DNA of 64,000 nt from Acestrorhynchus altus (GCA_034509495.1 CM067508.1:24215240-24279239), one strand, 5' to 3'. Counted from the stretch's first letter, positions 46,805 through 58,747 are shown. The notes: generated by a model not told the origin, from the sequence alone. Numbers and translations are program-made.

Positions 46805-47239
46805 GACGACCCATGGAGTGTCCTAACTGCCCAGTTCCACAAGTTTTCAGCCTCCTGGGTGCAGAAACATTGCCTGCAATTACTTCCTATGATAGTCTTA
46901 TATGTAACAAACCTGACAGGGGCTGCTTTGGAAGAAGGAAAACTGGGGTGTTCCTTTAAGAGGATTCTTTGGGACAAAGAACATTTCAAGCAAACAAAAC
47001 CAGAAATGGCAATGGTTCAAAACCCTAATTAGAGGTTGCGGATGTGGTTCATTATCATTCATCAAAGTGACATAAGTCCACTATTATATATATTTACCCC
47101 AGAAATCCTCAACAAGTAGAGTTGGTATGCTGCCAGTAGTCTGTCCTTCTCTTCTCTCTCTCTCTCTCTGCTTGTGGCTCATGACTGGACCTTTCTCTTG
47201 GACTTCCCCTATAAAACTGCAGGGTGTATGAGAAAGAGA

Positions 47240-48230
47240 TTCCATAAAGTCTGTGTCCATCACAGAGAGGTATTATCTGGGCAAATGTGCCTCAGACAGG
47301 AAAACCCCTTCATCCAGTCTAGCAGCATTACCCTCCTTCATTTCACTCGTTACTGGAAGCCGCAGTCTGGCAAAAAAAGGCATCAGGCTTATTAAGATGA
47401 TGCTTTGAAAACTTCTGCTGGTTTTCTATGGAAGTCTTATTACTGCATTCTTTGCATGATAGTAGAACAGTGCACCACCACTTTGGAGTCTGCAAACACA
47501 TCAGGAAAATATTTTGCAGTCTTTCAGAAGGGTTGATTTACATTTCTAGCAATCCTCTTCGCCAAACTCCCTTTCTGTCCAATCTAGCAGCACTGACTCA
47601 TGACTCTCCCTGGTCTCTAAAGGAATTCATGCTTATGTGACAAAAACAAAGATCTTCAAGGCCTAATAAATGTAACAACCCTGGCACATATGTATTTCTA
47701 GCAATCCTTCAATCAAAACCTTGCCCAGTCTAACAACTAACCCTCACTTTTGGAATCCATAGCTAACACCAGCTCTAAGCTTGAAGTGGAATTTCCTTGA
47801 TGATCAGAAGCACCTGGTGGTGCAGGTGCAGGTGCTGCTGCACAGTAGAACTGTTCAACACCACTCGCCTCGAGTCTTCTAAATCTTCCTGATAATCTCT
47901 GGGGTTGGTTTGTCTTTATATCAAACTTACAAGCAATACTCCCTTTTTGTCCTGCCTAGTAGCATTGTTTCTCCATATTTCCCTCAATACTGGATTCCAA
48001 AGTTAACACGAAAGCCTCAGCTTTGTGAATTTCCACAAATGTTTTATTTGTGCAGGTGTTGCTGCACAGTAGAGGAGTGCATCACCACTCCACCCTTCCT
48101 GAACATATTTTGCTGTCAAACGAGGGCATGATCTACCTTTCAAGCAACCCTAGAAGCTGATCCAGCCTAGCAACATGTCTTCTCATATTTTCTTCACTAC
48201 TAGAATCTATAGTGAACACCAGCTCTAACT
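47240..48230 (+). repeat. old diverged tandem repeat, unit about 150-265 bp
   Basis: The phrase TCCAATCTAGCAGCACTGAC recurs in altered form near 47312, 47577, 47729, 47949 and 48160. ACACCAGCTCTAA recurs near 47766, 48005 (diverged) and 48214. GTGCTGCTGCACAGTAGA and its variants occur near 47830 and 48057. About five units with strong divergence. Confidence 0.65.
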
Positions 48231-49150
48231 ATACAGCCACAGTTCAGACTGTTGGCACACTGGTGTGAGGAGGAGTAGAGGCGGACTGGAGGGCCTCCCG
48301 GCTCTCTCTCACTCCTCTGACAGACAGCACTGATACTTTCCTCCCTGTAAACACTCCTCTCCCCTGTACTCTGGCTGAGACCAGAGAAAATCAGCCTTAT
48401 CAACTTTGTTTGTCCTGTTAATCTGTCATTAATTTAATTTCTCACTCTTATCAGGCTGTATTTGTTGGATATGAAGTATATTATTTGCCTTATGGTGAGG
48501 ACGCTGGATTAATGAGGTGTGTGAAGCTTACAACTTACAGATATTGGCACGGGCCTTTGTAAGACTGTATATGAAGCAGGTGCCAGAAATGATGATGGGC
48601 AAATTATGTTGCTGCACGTGAGTTTATGTGTGTTATGGGTGTTGAGTATTTATGAATTTGTGAGGACTGGGTGAGCAGTGGCTAAAGCTGGATCTAGCAA
48701 CAAAACTGGCTTCCAGTCCAAAAGAAAAAAGACAGATCCCACATCATTTGCTGGCCGAGGGTAAGTTAGGTGAAAATGTAGACTAAAATACTTTTACTAA
48801 AAAAAAAATAAAATAAAAAAGAGGTATGTTTTTAGTAGTGCTATAAATATTGAGCTTGGTGTTGAAGCCAAAGATGTAGTTTCACACAATTTTTCCAAGC
48901 CAAGGAGTAGTTTAGTCTATGTACTCAGCTTATGTAGCTACCTTTAGCTATCACCATCATTACCACGAGTAACTTCAGCCACAACAACAAACAGCAGCAT
49001 CAGCAAGTGTAATGTTTGTGTACCAAGTCCAAAGTTATTTCGGTTTGATGGTTTAGAGGCAGAGAAAGAAACAGGAGTGCTGCTACCTCTACCTGCTATT
49101 CTCTGTATAAACACCTCTGTCCTGTGATATAAGACCCAAAGAAACACATC
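48231..49150 (-). other. sema3d intron 1, no recognised feature
   Basis: Nothing identified between the two tandem-repeat blocks. Confidence 0.6.
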
Positions 49151-49153
49151 ACA

Positions 49154-50560
49154 TAGCGACTGACGAGAGGAGCTTCTGTTCCCACTGATTCTACTGAATT
49201 ACAGCAACTGACGAGAGGAGCTTCTGTTCACACTGACTCTACTGAATTACAGCGACTGATCAGAGGAGCTTCTGTTCCCACTGATTCTACTAAATTACAG
49301 CGACTGACCAGAGGAGCTTCTGTTCCCAATGATTCTACTGAATTACAGCGACTGACCAGAGGAGCTTCTGTTCCCACTGATTCTACTGAATTACAGCGAC
49401 TGACTAGAGGAGCTTCTGTTCCCACTGATTCTACTGAATTATAGCGACTGACCAGAGGAGCTTCTGTTTACACTGATTCTACTGAATTACAGCGACTGAC
49501 CAGAGGAGCTTCTGTTCCCACTGATTCTACTGAATTACAGCGACTGACCAGAGGAGCTTCTGTTCCCACTGATTCTACTGAATTATAGCGACTGACCAGA
49601 GGAGCTTCTGTTTACACTGATTCTACTGAATTACAGCGACTGATGAAAGGAGCTTCTGTTTACACCAATTCTACTGAAATACAGCGACTGATGAGCAACT
49701 GATGAAAGGAGCGTCTGTTTACACCAATTCTACTGAAATACAGCGACTGATGACAGGAACTTTTGTTCACACTGATTTTACTGAATTACAGCAACCAACA
49801 AGAGAAACCTCTGTTTACAATGATCTTACTGAATTATAGCGACTGAACAGAGAAGCTTCTGTTTACACTGATTCTACTGAATTACAGAGACTGACCAGAG
49901 GAGCTTCTGTTCACACTGATTCTACTGAATTACAGCGACTGACCAGAGGAGCTTCTGTTCACACTGATTCTACTGAATTACAGCGACTGACCAGAGGACC
50001 TTCTGTTTACACTGATTCCACTGAATTACAGAGACTGACCAGAGGAGCTTCTGTTCACACTGATTCTACTGAATTACAGCAACTGACCAGAGGACCTTCT
50101 GTTTACACTGATTCCACTGAATTACAGCGACTGACCAGAGGACCTTCTGTTTACACTGATTCCACTGAATTACAGCGACTGACCAGAGGAGCTTCTGTTC
50201 ACACTGATTCTACTGAATTACAGCAACTGATGAAAGGAGCGTCTGTTTACACCAATTCTACTGAAATACAGCGACTGATGACAGGAGCTTTTGTTCACAC
50301 TGATTTTACTGAATTACAGCAACCAACAAGAGAAACCTCTGTTTACAATGATCTTACTGAATTATAGCGACTGAACAGAGAAGCTTCTGTTTACACTGAT
50401 TCTACTGAATTACAGCGACTGACGAGCAACTGATGAGAAGAGGTTCTGTTTGCACTGATTCTACTGAATTACAGAGACTGAGGGGAGCTTCTATGTACAA
50501 CAATTCTAAAGAATTACAGAGACTGATGAGAGGAGCTTCTGTTTAAATTGATTCTAAGAT
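49154..50560 (+). repeat. 48-bp minisatellite, about 29 units
   Basis: The unit reads AGCGACTGACCAGAGGAGCT, TCTGTTCCCACTGATTCTAC, TGAATTAC (48 bp). Variants differ at a few sites (TTCCC/TTTAC/TTCAC; GACC/GATG). A variant block at about 49696-49890 recurs at about 50224-50418, exactly 528 bp or 11 units later, so a higher-order duplication occurred. Because 48 is a multiple of 3, one minus-strand frame stays open over part of the array, reading GTEAPLVSRCNSVESV per unit, but nothing supports expression. It lies in intron 1 about 1.0-2.4 kb downstream of the presumed first exon. Confidence 0.97.
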
Positions 50561-51500
50561 GCCTTCACAAATAATATATGAGTCCAAATAATCCCATGAT
50601 GCTAACAAACACCTTTTTAGTTCTTTTTGACCATAAAACTCTTCATAAACAATCAAATACCACAACATAACATTAGAGAATGCAACACAGAGTTAGCTAG
50701 GTTGTAGGTCAACAAACAGTTGCTACAAATGCTCATTCTAAGAACAGCTAGGATTACATCTCACATTCACAAACGAGAGAAAACCAGGCTACATGTGTGT
50801 AGCCTGTGTGTACATGTGATCTCATATCATATGGACTGAGGTGGTAGGATAATATTACAGAACTATCTATGAATATGAATATGGGTTAGTCTAATGGTTA
50901 AATTAGGTAAGGTTTAGGATATGTTTAGATTATATTCACATCGTGGATATAGAGATGGTTAGGGTTAGAGTAGGGGGTAGGTTTAAGTTTAGGACAGGAA
51001 ACAGCAGTTGCTCTATAGTAGTCTTGATTACATTAGTAAATAATGAATGAGCGTGGACATATAATTATGTATATATTGTACAATTTCTGAAATTCTATTT
51101 TAGTCATAAGAGACCAGGCTGGTGAGGTATGGTGACCACAGCCATCCATCTGCTAGACTTTATAATGTTAACATTCACACAATGTTACATTGATAGGCAT
51201 TGAGTTGTTGCTGATGGTGTAAAGCAACAAATATTAATACTTATATTTTTATCACAGGGTTTGGGTAGGGTGCTTTATATTCTGTAACAACCATTATAGT
51301 GATGTCAATAAAGAGAGAGAGTGTGTGTGGGGGAGAGAGAGAGAGATAGCAGTATTGAGTCTTTGACCAGTTCACCTAGTCTGTGGTTTGAGTTTCTTTT
51401 GATCAGAAAACAGTCAGATGTTTGTGACGTGGCTGTCAGTCTGATACAGTCACAGATCAGGAGCTGAACTTCACTAAAATCATCACATCAAACAAACTTA
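50561..51500 (-). other. sema3d intron 1, near the 5' end
   Basis: Contains a GGTTTAGG/GGGTTAGGG patch at 50885-51000 and a short GA run at 51314-51347. No gene. Confidence 0.65.
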
Positions 51501-51598
51501 ATGTCCTTCAGCAGGAATCAAAGACCCCACTGGAGACATCAGATCATTAAAGACCACCCCGACAAAAACAAATGAAGAGGGGTGTCAGGGATGCTTAC

Positions 51599-51746
51599 CT
51601 TGGCGTCAGACCCTCTTCTCCTGTCCTCAGACTTCAGTCTGTCTGTCTGTCTGTCTGCGGTAGAGTCTTCACTCCAGAAATCCAGAGCTTTTCTCATCAC
51701 AGTCCAACCTCTCATACACTCACGGTGTGTATGAGCGTGTGCATGA

Positions 51747-51777
<31 letters not shown>

Positions 51778-51850
51778 TGTGTGTGTGTGTGTTGGGAGGG
51801 GGGGTGGGTGGGTTGGGTGGTATCCGCTGAACTATTGCACTCGCGTGTCT
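51599..51850 (-). other. sema3d: putative non-coding first exon of sema3d
   Basis: On the minus strand a region rich in AGACAGACAGAC and GGACAGGAGAAGAGGGTCTG ends in the strong donor CAAG/GTAAGC at 51599/51598. Its upstream neighbour is the only CpG-rich segment near the gene 5' end. The boundary at the transcription start is not visible, and part of the segment (51720-51795) is CA/CGCG low-complexity DNA. Inferred; a cDNA would decide. Confidence 0.5.
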
Positions 51851-51888
51851 GAAGCAGCGCGCGCCCCGGGAGACAGCGAGCAGCCAAT

Positions 51889-51939
<51 letters not shown>

Positions 51940-51960
51940 CCTTCATGGGACGATGGGAAC
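51836..51960 (-). promoter_or_regulatory. putative sema3d promoter: CpG-rich core, CCAAT box, GA tract
   Basis: GCGCGCGCCCCGGGAGACAG (51856-51875, plus strand) is the most CpG-dense stretch in the neighbourhood. Immediately beside it is CCAAT (AGCCAATTAG, 51880-51889, plus strand; NF-Y-type) and then about 22 GA units (51890-51934). Arrangement and place fit a TATA-less promoter firing on the minus strand; function is inferred. Confidence 0.5.
51890..51934 (+). repeat. GA microsatellite
   Basis: About 22 perfect AG units abutting the CCAAT box. Confidence 0.98.
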
Positions 51961-52214
51961 TTTGTTTTGTTTATTTTATATTATTAAATGTACAGTGCTT
52001 AATGAACACAGTGTAGAATGAACTTTTGAACTCAATCAAAGCAGCGATAAATAAAATACATGTATTTTAATTTATAACAGTTTTAATTATACTGTTATCT
52101 ATTTTTTTTATTATGCCCCAGAAGATGGAAGATGGTCCTTTAACCCCATCAGAACTATGATCTCCACACTAGGTGGGAGAACACAAACACATGCCTCCTC
52201 CAATATCACTGCCT

Positions 52215-52550
52215 CGTTGCATCATCTCCCCCATCACATAGAACAGCTTTAACTTTATCCCAATTTTCCCCCCAATTTGGAATTAATTCGACCAATTGTT
52301 CCCCCAGTTTCCCACAGTTTGTAAGTGCAATGACCACACAGGTCACATAGGATGGTCCCAACATTAGGAGCGTGAAGACAAGCACATGCAAATACATGTG
52401 AAGCCTGTCACAAGTCCTGCCAGCACTGGGTGTGGCGCAGGGAGAGAACGCCACCCAGAGAGAGCATGGCATCTCTTTCGGATTCTGACTGACTATAGCA
52501 AGTAGCATGACCCGGGATTCGAACCTGCAATCCTCGGATCATAGTCATTT
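52215..52550 (-). repeat. tRNA-derived SINE (group 1), reverse orientation
   Basis: On the minus strand: AATGACTATGATCCGAGGAT, then B-box GGTTCGAATCCCGGGTCATG, a body with AGAGATGCCATGCTCTCTCT and a tail AATTGGGGGGAAAATTGGG. It is the best-preserved tRNA-like head in the window and matches 33900-34210. Confidence 0.8.
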
Positions 52551-53270
52551 AACAATGTTAACACTTAAAGTGTAGAATTACCTATTACATAGTTTTGAAA
52601 GAAAGAAGAAAGAAGGAAGCACTAAACAGTAAAATGTGGTAAACTGTCTAATACTCTGCTTAACCCCCCTTTGGACCTCCTAGAAAAGGCTGAGCAAAAT
52701 GTAAGTGGACCATCAGCTTTGCTGTAAGTGGTCCAACCGTTGGCCAATATGCTCTGACCAATGGTGTCACACCAAGTCCAAAACAGACTGTGACTCTATG
52801 TACATTTTTCAGAGCTGGCTGTACTTTCTGTGATGTACACATGCATTAAAATGAGGCTGCAAAATCAAGGCTGAACAGTTCTTCTCATTGGTAGCAGAAC
52901 TCAAACAACATGCAAAATGCTGACTATAAGAATGCAGAGGTTAAAGAAAGACAGAACAGAGTTGAAAGGAATGGAGAGTACATCATGTGACATTATGTAG
53001 CCATTTTCTAAATTTGTTTAGGTCCATCCTAGTCTGTTCATGCCCACAAAGAACCACAAACTGTAGCTTCCCTCGCTATGAGCACTCATGTGGAGGAGGA
53101 AGATTAAAGAGGGCAGAAGCAAACAGGAAAACCTGGAAATTTGTGAGCGCTATGGTGTTTCTAGACCCAGAGACAGAAAGCAAACAATGTGTTGGACTTG
53201 GTGTGAAGGTACTTTTATGCTAAAAATCACATCAATTTGTCAGTCTGAAAAAAATCATACTTGGTGTGAA
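52551..53270. other. upstream flank, no recognised feature
   Basis: Nothing identified. Confidence 0.65.
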
Positions 53271-53271
53271 C

Positions 53272-53430
53272 TGGGCATCTGTGGCCTGGTGGTTATGTAA
53301 GCAGCCTATTGACTGGAAGGTGGCTGGTTTGATTCCCTAAACTGGCAGGCCATGACAGAAGTGCCCCGCTCCCCACATACCGTGCATAGATGCCCACTAA
53401 TTTGGGTGCCCCTAATGTGTGAATTCACTA
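53272..53430 (+). repeat. tRNA-derived SINE (group 2)
   Basis: A-box-like TGTGGCCTGGTGG, B-box GGCTGGTTTGATTCCC, then CTGGCAGGCCATGACAGAAG and TGCCCCGCTCCCC. Same family as 57331; it ends in the TG microsatellite. Confidence 0.8.
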
Positions 53431-53431
53431 C

Positions 53432-53437
<6 letters not shown>

Positions 53438-53490
<53 letters not shown>

Positions 53491-53491
53491 A
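53438..53491 (+). repeat. TG microsatellite
   Basis: About 26 TG units, possibly seeded by the SINE tail. Confidence 0.98.
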
Positions 53492-53894
53492 TGGTTAACG
53501 GGGTTGATTTAATACCTTCTGGGCTGAATGAATACATGCTGTCATAAATGTTCTAGGTGTTAATGCCCTACTGTACCAAGCAGTATGGTGGGGGTCTGAG
53601 AGAAAGGCATAGTAGTTACAGTGTGAGAATGGGTGTGAGAATAATGAGCAGATGAAGTCTGCACATACAGCTGTAATAAAAGTCTCTTCAGTTCTTACAG
53701 GACGTGATGTCATTACGCCTGCACAGTGAGTTGCACTGCTCTTTATGAGGGATGGCATGTATATTAAATTCAACAGAGCCGTTCTCAGCTTGAATATGTG
53801 GCACAGTTCAGTCATTGTGAGAGTCTGCTGAAACAGTGCAGATGAATGATGTACTGTGCATGATATATGTTGCTCCATGCTTTAAATTTGATTA

Positions 53895-53897
<3 letters not shown>

Positions 53898-53946
<49 letters not shown>
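53898..53946 (+). repeat. TG microsatellite
   Basis: About 24 TG units. Confidence 0.98.
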
Positions 53947-53948
<2 letters not shown>

Positions 53949-54234
53949 ACATCAAATTAGAGGGATGTGTGTGTATTAGGGAAGACAGAGAGCAAGGGAA
54001 TATGAAGAAGCAAGTGTAATAAATCTTGGTCACATCAGCTTTGGGATCACAGACACTGACGCACCATATATTTCACGTGCATTTCACCATGAGACACTCT
54101 TTCCTCCCTACAACAAAGTGAATGCGAAAGACCATATGTTGTATTAGTGGCATGAATGTACAGTAGTATTTCAGCTCCAATATAAAAATAGAAAAGTACA
54201 TTTTGCAGCTAAAGTGGTTTTCACTTCAAGGTAA

Positions 54235-54795
54235 TTGCTAGGGTGAAACTGTTTTTGCTAGTTGGTTGCTATGGTGCTGCTAGGTGGTCACTATACCCTT
54301 TCCAGACAGTTGCAGTGGTATCCCAGGAGATTGCTGCAGTATTGTTTATTGTTTCCGAACGTTTTGCTATGGGGTTGCATAGGGGTTTCTAATGTGTTGC
54401 TAGGCAATTGCTATGGTATGCTAAGTAGGTGATGTGGCGTTACTAGGTGGTTGCTATGCTGTTGCTAAGTGCTTAATAGATGGGTACTATAGTGCAGCAT
54501 TTCTCAATCCTGGTGCTGGAGACACCATTGCCCTGCACATCCCTGCTCCCAGCTGAATCAACCAATTAGCTCAGTAATAATGCATTTCGGAGTTGCAGGG
54601 GGTGCAACAGGGTTGGTCATTAGGGTTCAATTGTTTTTCCTAGGTGTTGCTAGGTAGTTGTAATGGTGTTGCTAGGTGGTTTTAATGGTATTGATAGGTG
54701 GTTGTAATGGTGTTGCTAGGTGGTTGTAATGGTGTTGCTAGTTGTCTATGGTATCCCTGGTGATTGCTAGGGTGTTGCTAAGCAGCCTGTGTGGT
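54235..54795 (+). repeat. GTTGCTAGGTGGTTGTAATG degenerate minisatellite
   Basis: About 20-22 bp unit, many variants (TTGCTATGG, TTGCTAGGTGG, TTGTAATGGTG). Interrupted at about 54500-54610 by a MITE family B piece. Confidence 0.85.
54500..54610 (+). mobile_element. MITE family B fragment nested in the minisatellite
   Basis: CATTTCTCAATCCTGGTGCT and GGAGACACCATTGCCCTGCA match the left half of 34993-35150; the right end is lost. Confidence 0.65.
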
Positions 54796-56990
54796 GTGCC
54801 AAATTGAGTTGCAGTGCACAGTCATAAATTTGACAAGAATATACTTTCATTTATTTTGCACAACCATTAAAAATGAAAGAGCGTCTTTAAACACAGAGTT
54901 TAAAATGTCTAAAGGCCAACTTTAAACCGGCAGTGAAATCTGATTCTCTGTTTCATTTATGATCTTTGCTCCTTCTAGTCTAAACACATGGAATTTGATC
55001 CAGGCTAAACTGGAACTCATTTCTCCTCGGCTGACGGTAGCTTGTCTAAACACACAGATCAGATCATGACAGCGTAGATAAGTTTAGTGTGAGACTCGAG
55101 ACTCGACTCAGGAGAAACAGAGAGACAGGGTGTAGCACAGTTAAAGGCATGTTCACTGACCCAGCAGGGTGTGCTTTGGGTGGACTGACTCAGGAGGATC
55201 TTTGTGTGTGTTTGTGTGTGTGTGTGGAGTGAGTGATGACCTGGGCGTTACTATAGTCAGAAAAGGACATTTTCAACATTCCCATGACTCTGAACTCTGT
55301 GACGAAGGCTAGGTGGAGGGTTTTTATTTAGGAAGTAGAGGGAGAAACTGAAAGCTGTGAACATGAGTAGAAGGGCTGCAGCAGGTCATTGGAAACTATC
55401 CATGGTTATAATATGAAACACAGACACTAAAACCCAGAACCATATGCAGACACATGAGACCCACTCATTCATCTTATTTCATATACAGACACCTGAGACA
55501 CATTCTCACGCATCTGTTCTCAAAGCTCTGATATTATGCTCACATTCTTCAACACATAGGACTGTTTAACACTTTGATCGAGTTACATAGTGCATTTGTG
55601 CCAGATTCATATTTAACCCTTGTGTAGTCTTAGCATTCTCTTTACTATCAATTTACCCTGGAGGTGTACTTCTGTCATGGACGTATGAACAAAGGTGATG
55701 CTTCAATTTCTCTAACGTTGTGGCAATAAGGAAAAATTATATTTCAAGATGAGAAAAGATCATTTGTTGGGTTTTCTCTGCTGTTAAACATGGTGATGAG
55801 TTTGATTAGTGGCAAATTAATTCTTGACCACAAAGTAGAACATTTTAAATATGAAAATTTAAATATGACATTTTATGAAACATTTCCTATGAATCTGGAA
55901 ACTTCCAAATAGTTACTTTTTCAGAATTCATATGGAAGAATATAGATTTTGTAACACTATGCTATTAACCCCATCCTTGTGAAGGTTGTACATTAGCCTG
56001 ACTAGTTACATGCTTCACAATGGTTTTATATTACAGACACCAAAAAGGAGATTAAACTGATTCTTCTCCATACATTTGCATGGCTATTGTCTGTGTCATG
56101 CTGTCCCCTACCATGCCACCAGGATAGGTTGAGGATATGAAGGTGTAACTGAAAGCTGTTATTGTCAGGACCAACTGAACATATGTGTGTATTAATACAC
56201 AAGTTTTAAAGAGTTCACTTGCCCAATTTTCCCATTTTCCCCACATGTATTCAGTCAGCCCAGACAGCTTCTATGCCTAAAATTTGCTTTTTCTGCATTC
56301 CACTGGAACTATGAAACTCTTGGAAGTATAGTAATTAAAGCTATAGTTACTATTCAGCATTGAGCAAATTACATGCCTGAACCAAAACACTCTTGCCACA
56401 TCAGTTCTAAAAATACATTAGATGGCTTAAAAGAGTAACAGCCACTGTGATGCCTGAAAGCTGTCTATGCTTTGGCAGTTATTTTCCAGTATATCACATA
56501 AGTCCTTTTGGGGTTATTTAAAAATGAAAATGAAACGGTGTTGGGATTTTTAGTCATAATATCCATCATCTAATGTTATACACACCCTTCCCAAGATGAC
56601 ATCAGACCATAGCCCACAGCCCTTTTCTTTTAAGCTGTAGGACTAACAGTTCACAGATGCCAAACAGAACAGACAGTAGCCTATTTAATTAGGACTGGAA
56701 TCACTGGCTGTGTCCCAAACCTCATATTACTACACTAAATAGTATATTAAAATTAGTGAACCACATTAATGACTGTGGTATAGTAGCCTATAAAAATGTG
56801 TGGTTTAAGACCCTGCCAGTTTCCTGTTGCCCACTGAATCCTTGCAAACTTTTGTTTCCTTTACATCATCACTTCTCCAGTGTTTCCATCTCATCTCAAG
56901 CATTGAGGCATTTTTTTATTTTAAAATTCTATTCTGATTTTATAAGCATAAAGTTATGAAATCAATTTGGGAGAATGAACATGCCTGACC
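54796..56990. other. upstream flank, no recognised feature
   Basis: Short TG run at 55205-55222; otherwise nothing. Confidence 0.65.
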
Positions 56991-56994
56991 AATG

Positions 56995-57330
56995 AGTTCT
57001 CAAAGGGAAATGGTGAGGTCACAGTAAAGACTTATAGTTCCCGCGATGTACAGCAGCTCAGTCTTGCTGAGGTTGAGCTTGAGGTCATGGGCTGCCATCC
57101 ATGATAATATATGATCTGGACATGCCATGATGCAAGCTGGATGTGAACCTGGGTGTCAGAATGTGGAAAAAAGGTGAGTGTCATCAGCATAGCAGTGATA
57201 AGAAAACCTGCACGAGGATATTACTTCACCTAGATAGTGTAGACTGAGAAAAGAAGAGGACCAGGCACTGAGCCTGTGTCTCATGTGTGAGGAAGCCCTC
57301 TGCAATGTTAACTTGTAAAACCACTCCATG
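56995..57330 (-). pseudogene. LINE reverse-transcriptase fragment (L2-like)
   Basis: On the minus strand the palm motif is visible: LGEVISSCRFSYHCYADDTH at about 57232-57173, with YADD the catalytic box (family F/YADD). After a frameshift a second stretch reads WMAAHDLKLNLSKTELLY (about 57102-57049), the usual sequence about 30 residues after YADD in fish L2 elements. Both ends are missing; stops and a frame change show it is dead. The SINE at 57331 abuts it. Confidence 0.85.
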
Positions 57331-57595
57331 GGAGCAACCATGGTCTGGTGGTTAGGGAACTGGCCTCGTCACTGGAAAGTGACTGATTCGAATCCCTGAA
57401 CTGACAGGACATAACTGAAGTCCCCAGATGCTCCCGGGGCTGCCTACTGCTCCGGGCAAATGTGCTCACTGTCCCCTGGTGTATGAAGTGACTAGTGTGT
57501 GTGTATCACTGTGTGGATGGATTAAATGTGGAGGATTAATTCCTGTGTGTGCAAACACAGAGGGTTAAAGAAGTATAATTATTTACTTATAAAGG
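57331..57595 (+). repeat. tRNA-derived SINE (group 2), near full length
   Basis: A-box CATGGTCTGGTGGTTAGGG, B-box GATTCGAATCCC, body TGACAGGACATAACTGAAGT, tail region CACTGTGTGGATGGATTAAA, TGTGGAGGA and an AT-rich end. Most complete member of the group in the window. Confidence 0.85.
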
Positions 57596-58745
57596 TATGA
57601 TGAAAACCAACACTACGCAGAGCCAGGAATTGTATTCTTACAACCCACTTATGGAGTATTTACAAAGATTATAAATATTCATTAATAATACAAATCAGAC
57701 TTTTTAGTACTTGTATCAAGAACAAAATTATGAAAAAATAGATATTGCAGGCATCGTAGGATTTTTGCCTAAAGTTTCTTCAGCCCATCACCACCCTGTG
57801 GCCTCAGTCATATCTTAGTCTCTTAGTTCAGGGATTGCAATTTGACTGACTGGTTATGAAAAGCAGAAAATGAGATACATTGTGTGTGAATCTCAACCAA
57901 CATTAACACCACTAATGTACATGCAATCACCTGCTTCTGTTTTCAGGGCTTCACTGGAATCTTACAAGTTTTGTAAGTTTTCCTCCACATTTCTATTAGG
58001 CCCCATTTGGTATCACTGGGCAGTCTTTCCCCTCTGGTCTGTGGCTGGGGCAGTCCTCAGGGACAGCCAGGACAGAAAGCAGGGAGAAATCTGTGAGTAA
58101 TTTTTGCATTAATCTGTAGTGGAAATCTCCTTTGGCAAGGGCCCTGAGCCAACACACCACACCAGGGGAATACTTACTCCTCTTACAGAACAACATATTA
58201 GCACTAAGAGAGGGGGACTGATTGCCTAATCATACTATTACTGGACCATAAGAAGCAGGACTTACTCAAAGCACTCCCACACTGCAGACTGCTGCATTAT
58301 CACTGATCAATGATTAGGATAAAAACGGTGATTAGGTCGCAGTCGCTCAATGTGATGGTGGAATTACAGGGTTATATGAGTCCTGATGGTCCACAGGGGA
58401 TTGGTGTATGAGGACATATGCCACACACACACACAACATGCACCCACATAAGTTAAACTAAACATGGCTTTGGACAAACAATAGAGCACTGTAAGGAAAA
58501 TAGAGGATATAATCTTGAAAATAAAGGTGCTTTAAAATGTTGTTCAATGTTCAGTTAACATAAGCTATTTTAAGCTTTAGATTTTACCCACTATGTGGGT
58601 AAGGTAATTTTGCTCAATTCAAGAAATTAAATATGTATACAATTAATAAGAGGTTTGGTCATGTTGACTACTAATGCTTAAATAATAACCAGCAAAATTA
58701 CCAGCCAGTTGAATTCAGTACACAAGTATTTGAAGTATGGATTTA
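57596..58745. other. upstream flank, no recognised feature
   Basis: Nothing identified. Confidence 0.65.
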
Positions 58746-58747
58746 AA

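Larger units (their letters stand above)
1..51890 (-). other. sema3d: sema3d-like class 3 semaphorin transcription unit (3' part cut off)
   Basis: Secreted class 3 semaphorins are guidance ligands that bind neuropilin/plexin receptors on axons, endothelium and neural crest (family knowledge). Eleven minus-strand coding exons join in frame to about 481 residues. Exon lengths 161, 63, 120, 94, 129, 143, 115, 70, 145 and 223 bp follow the class 3 pattern as I recall it. Diagnostic strings favour SEMA3D over SEMA3A/B/C/E/F/G: LKCPFDPHQPFASV, GTASDFLGKD, HYIRTDIS, NPDDDKIYFFFRE, VLSRVARVCK, DDVISFI and YRLTQIVVDRV. The 129-bp exon is longer than I would expect for SEMA3A and carries the extra PPPDQ stretch where SEMA3D also has an insertion. 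Missing beyond position 1: end of the sema domain, PSI, Ig and basic tail. Alternative: the teleost-specific relative sema3h, which only phylogeny and synteny would exclude. Confidence 0.9.

Noticed and set aside
49154..50560. CRISPR array from regular repeats
   Set aside because: Units are directly contiguous 48-bp tandem copies without unique spacers, in a vertebrate genome; it is a minisatellite.
52500..52540. Functional tRNA gene from the GGTTCGAATCC B-box
   Set aside because: No cloverleaf with an acceptor stem or proper 3' end; the sequence continues into a SINE body and tail.
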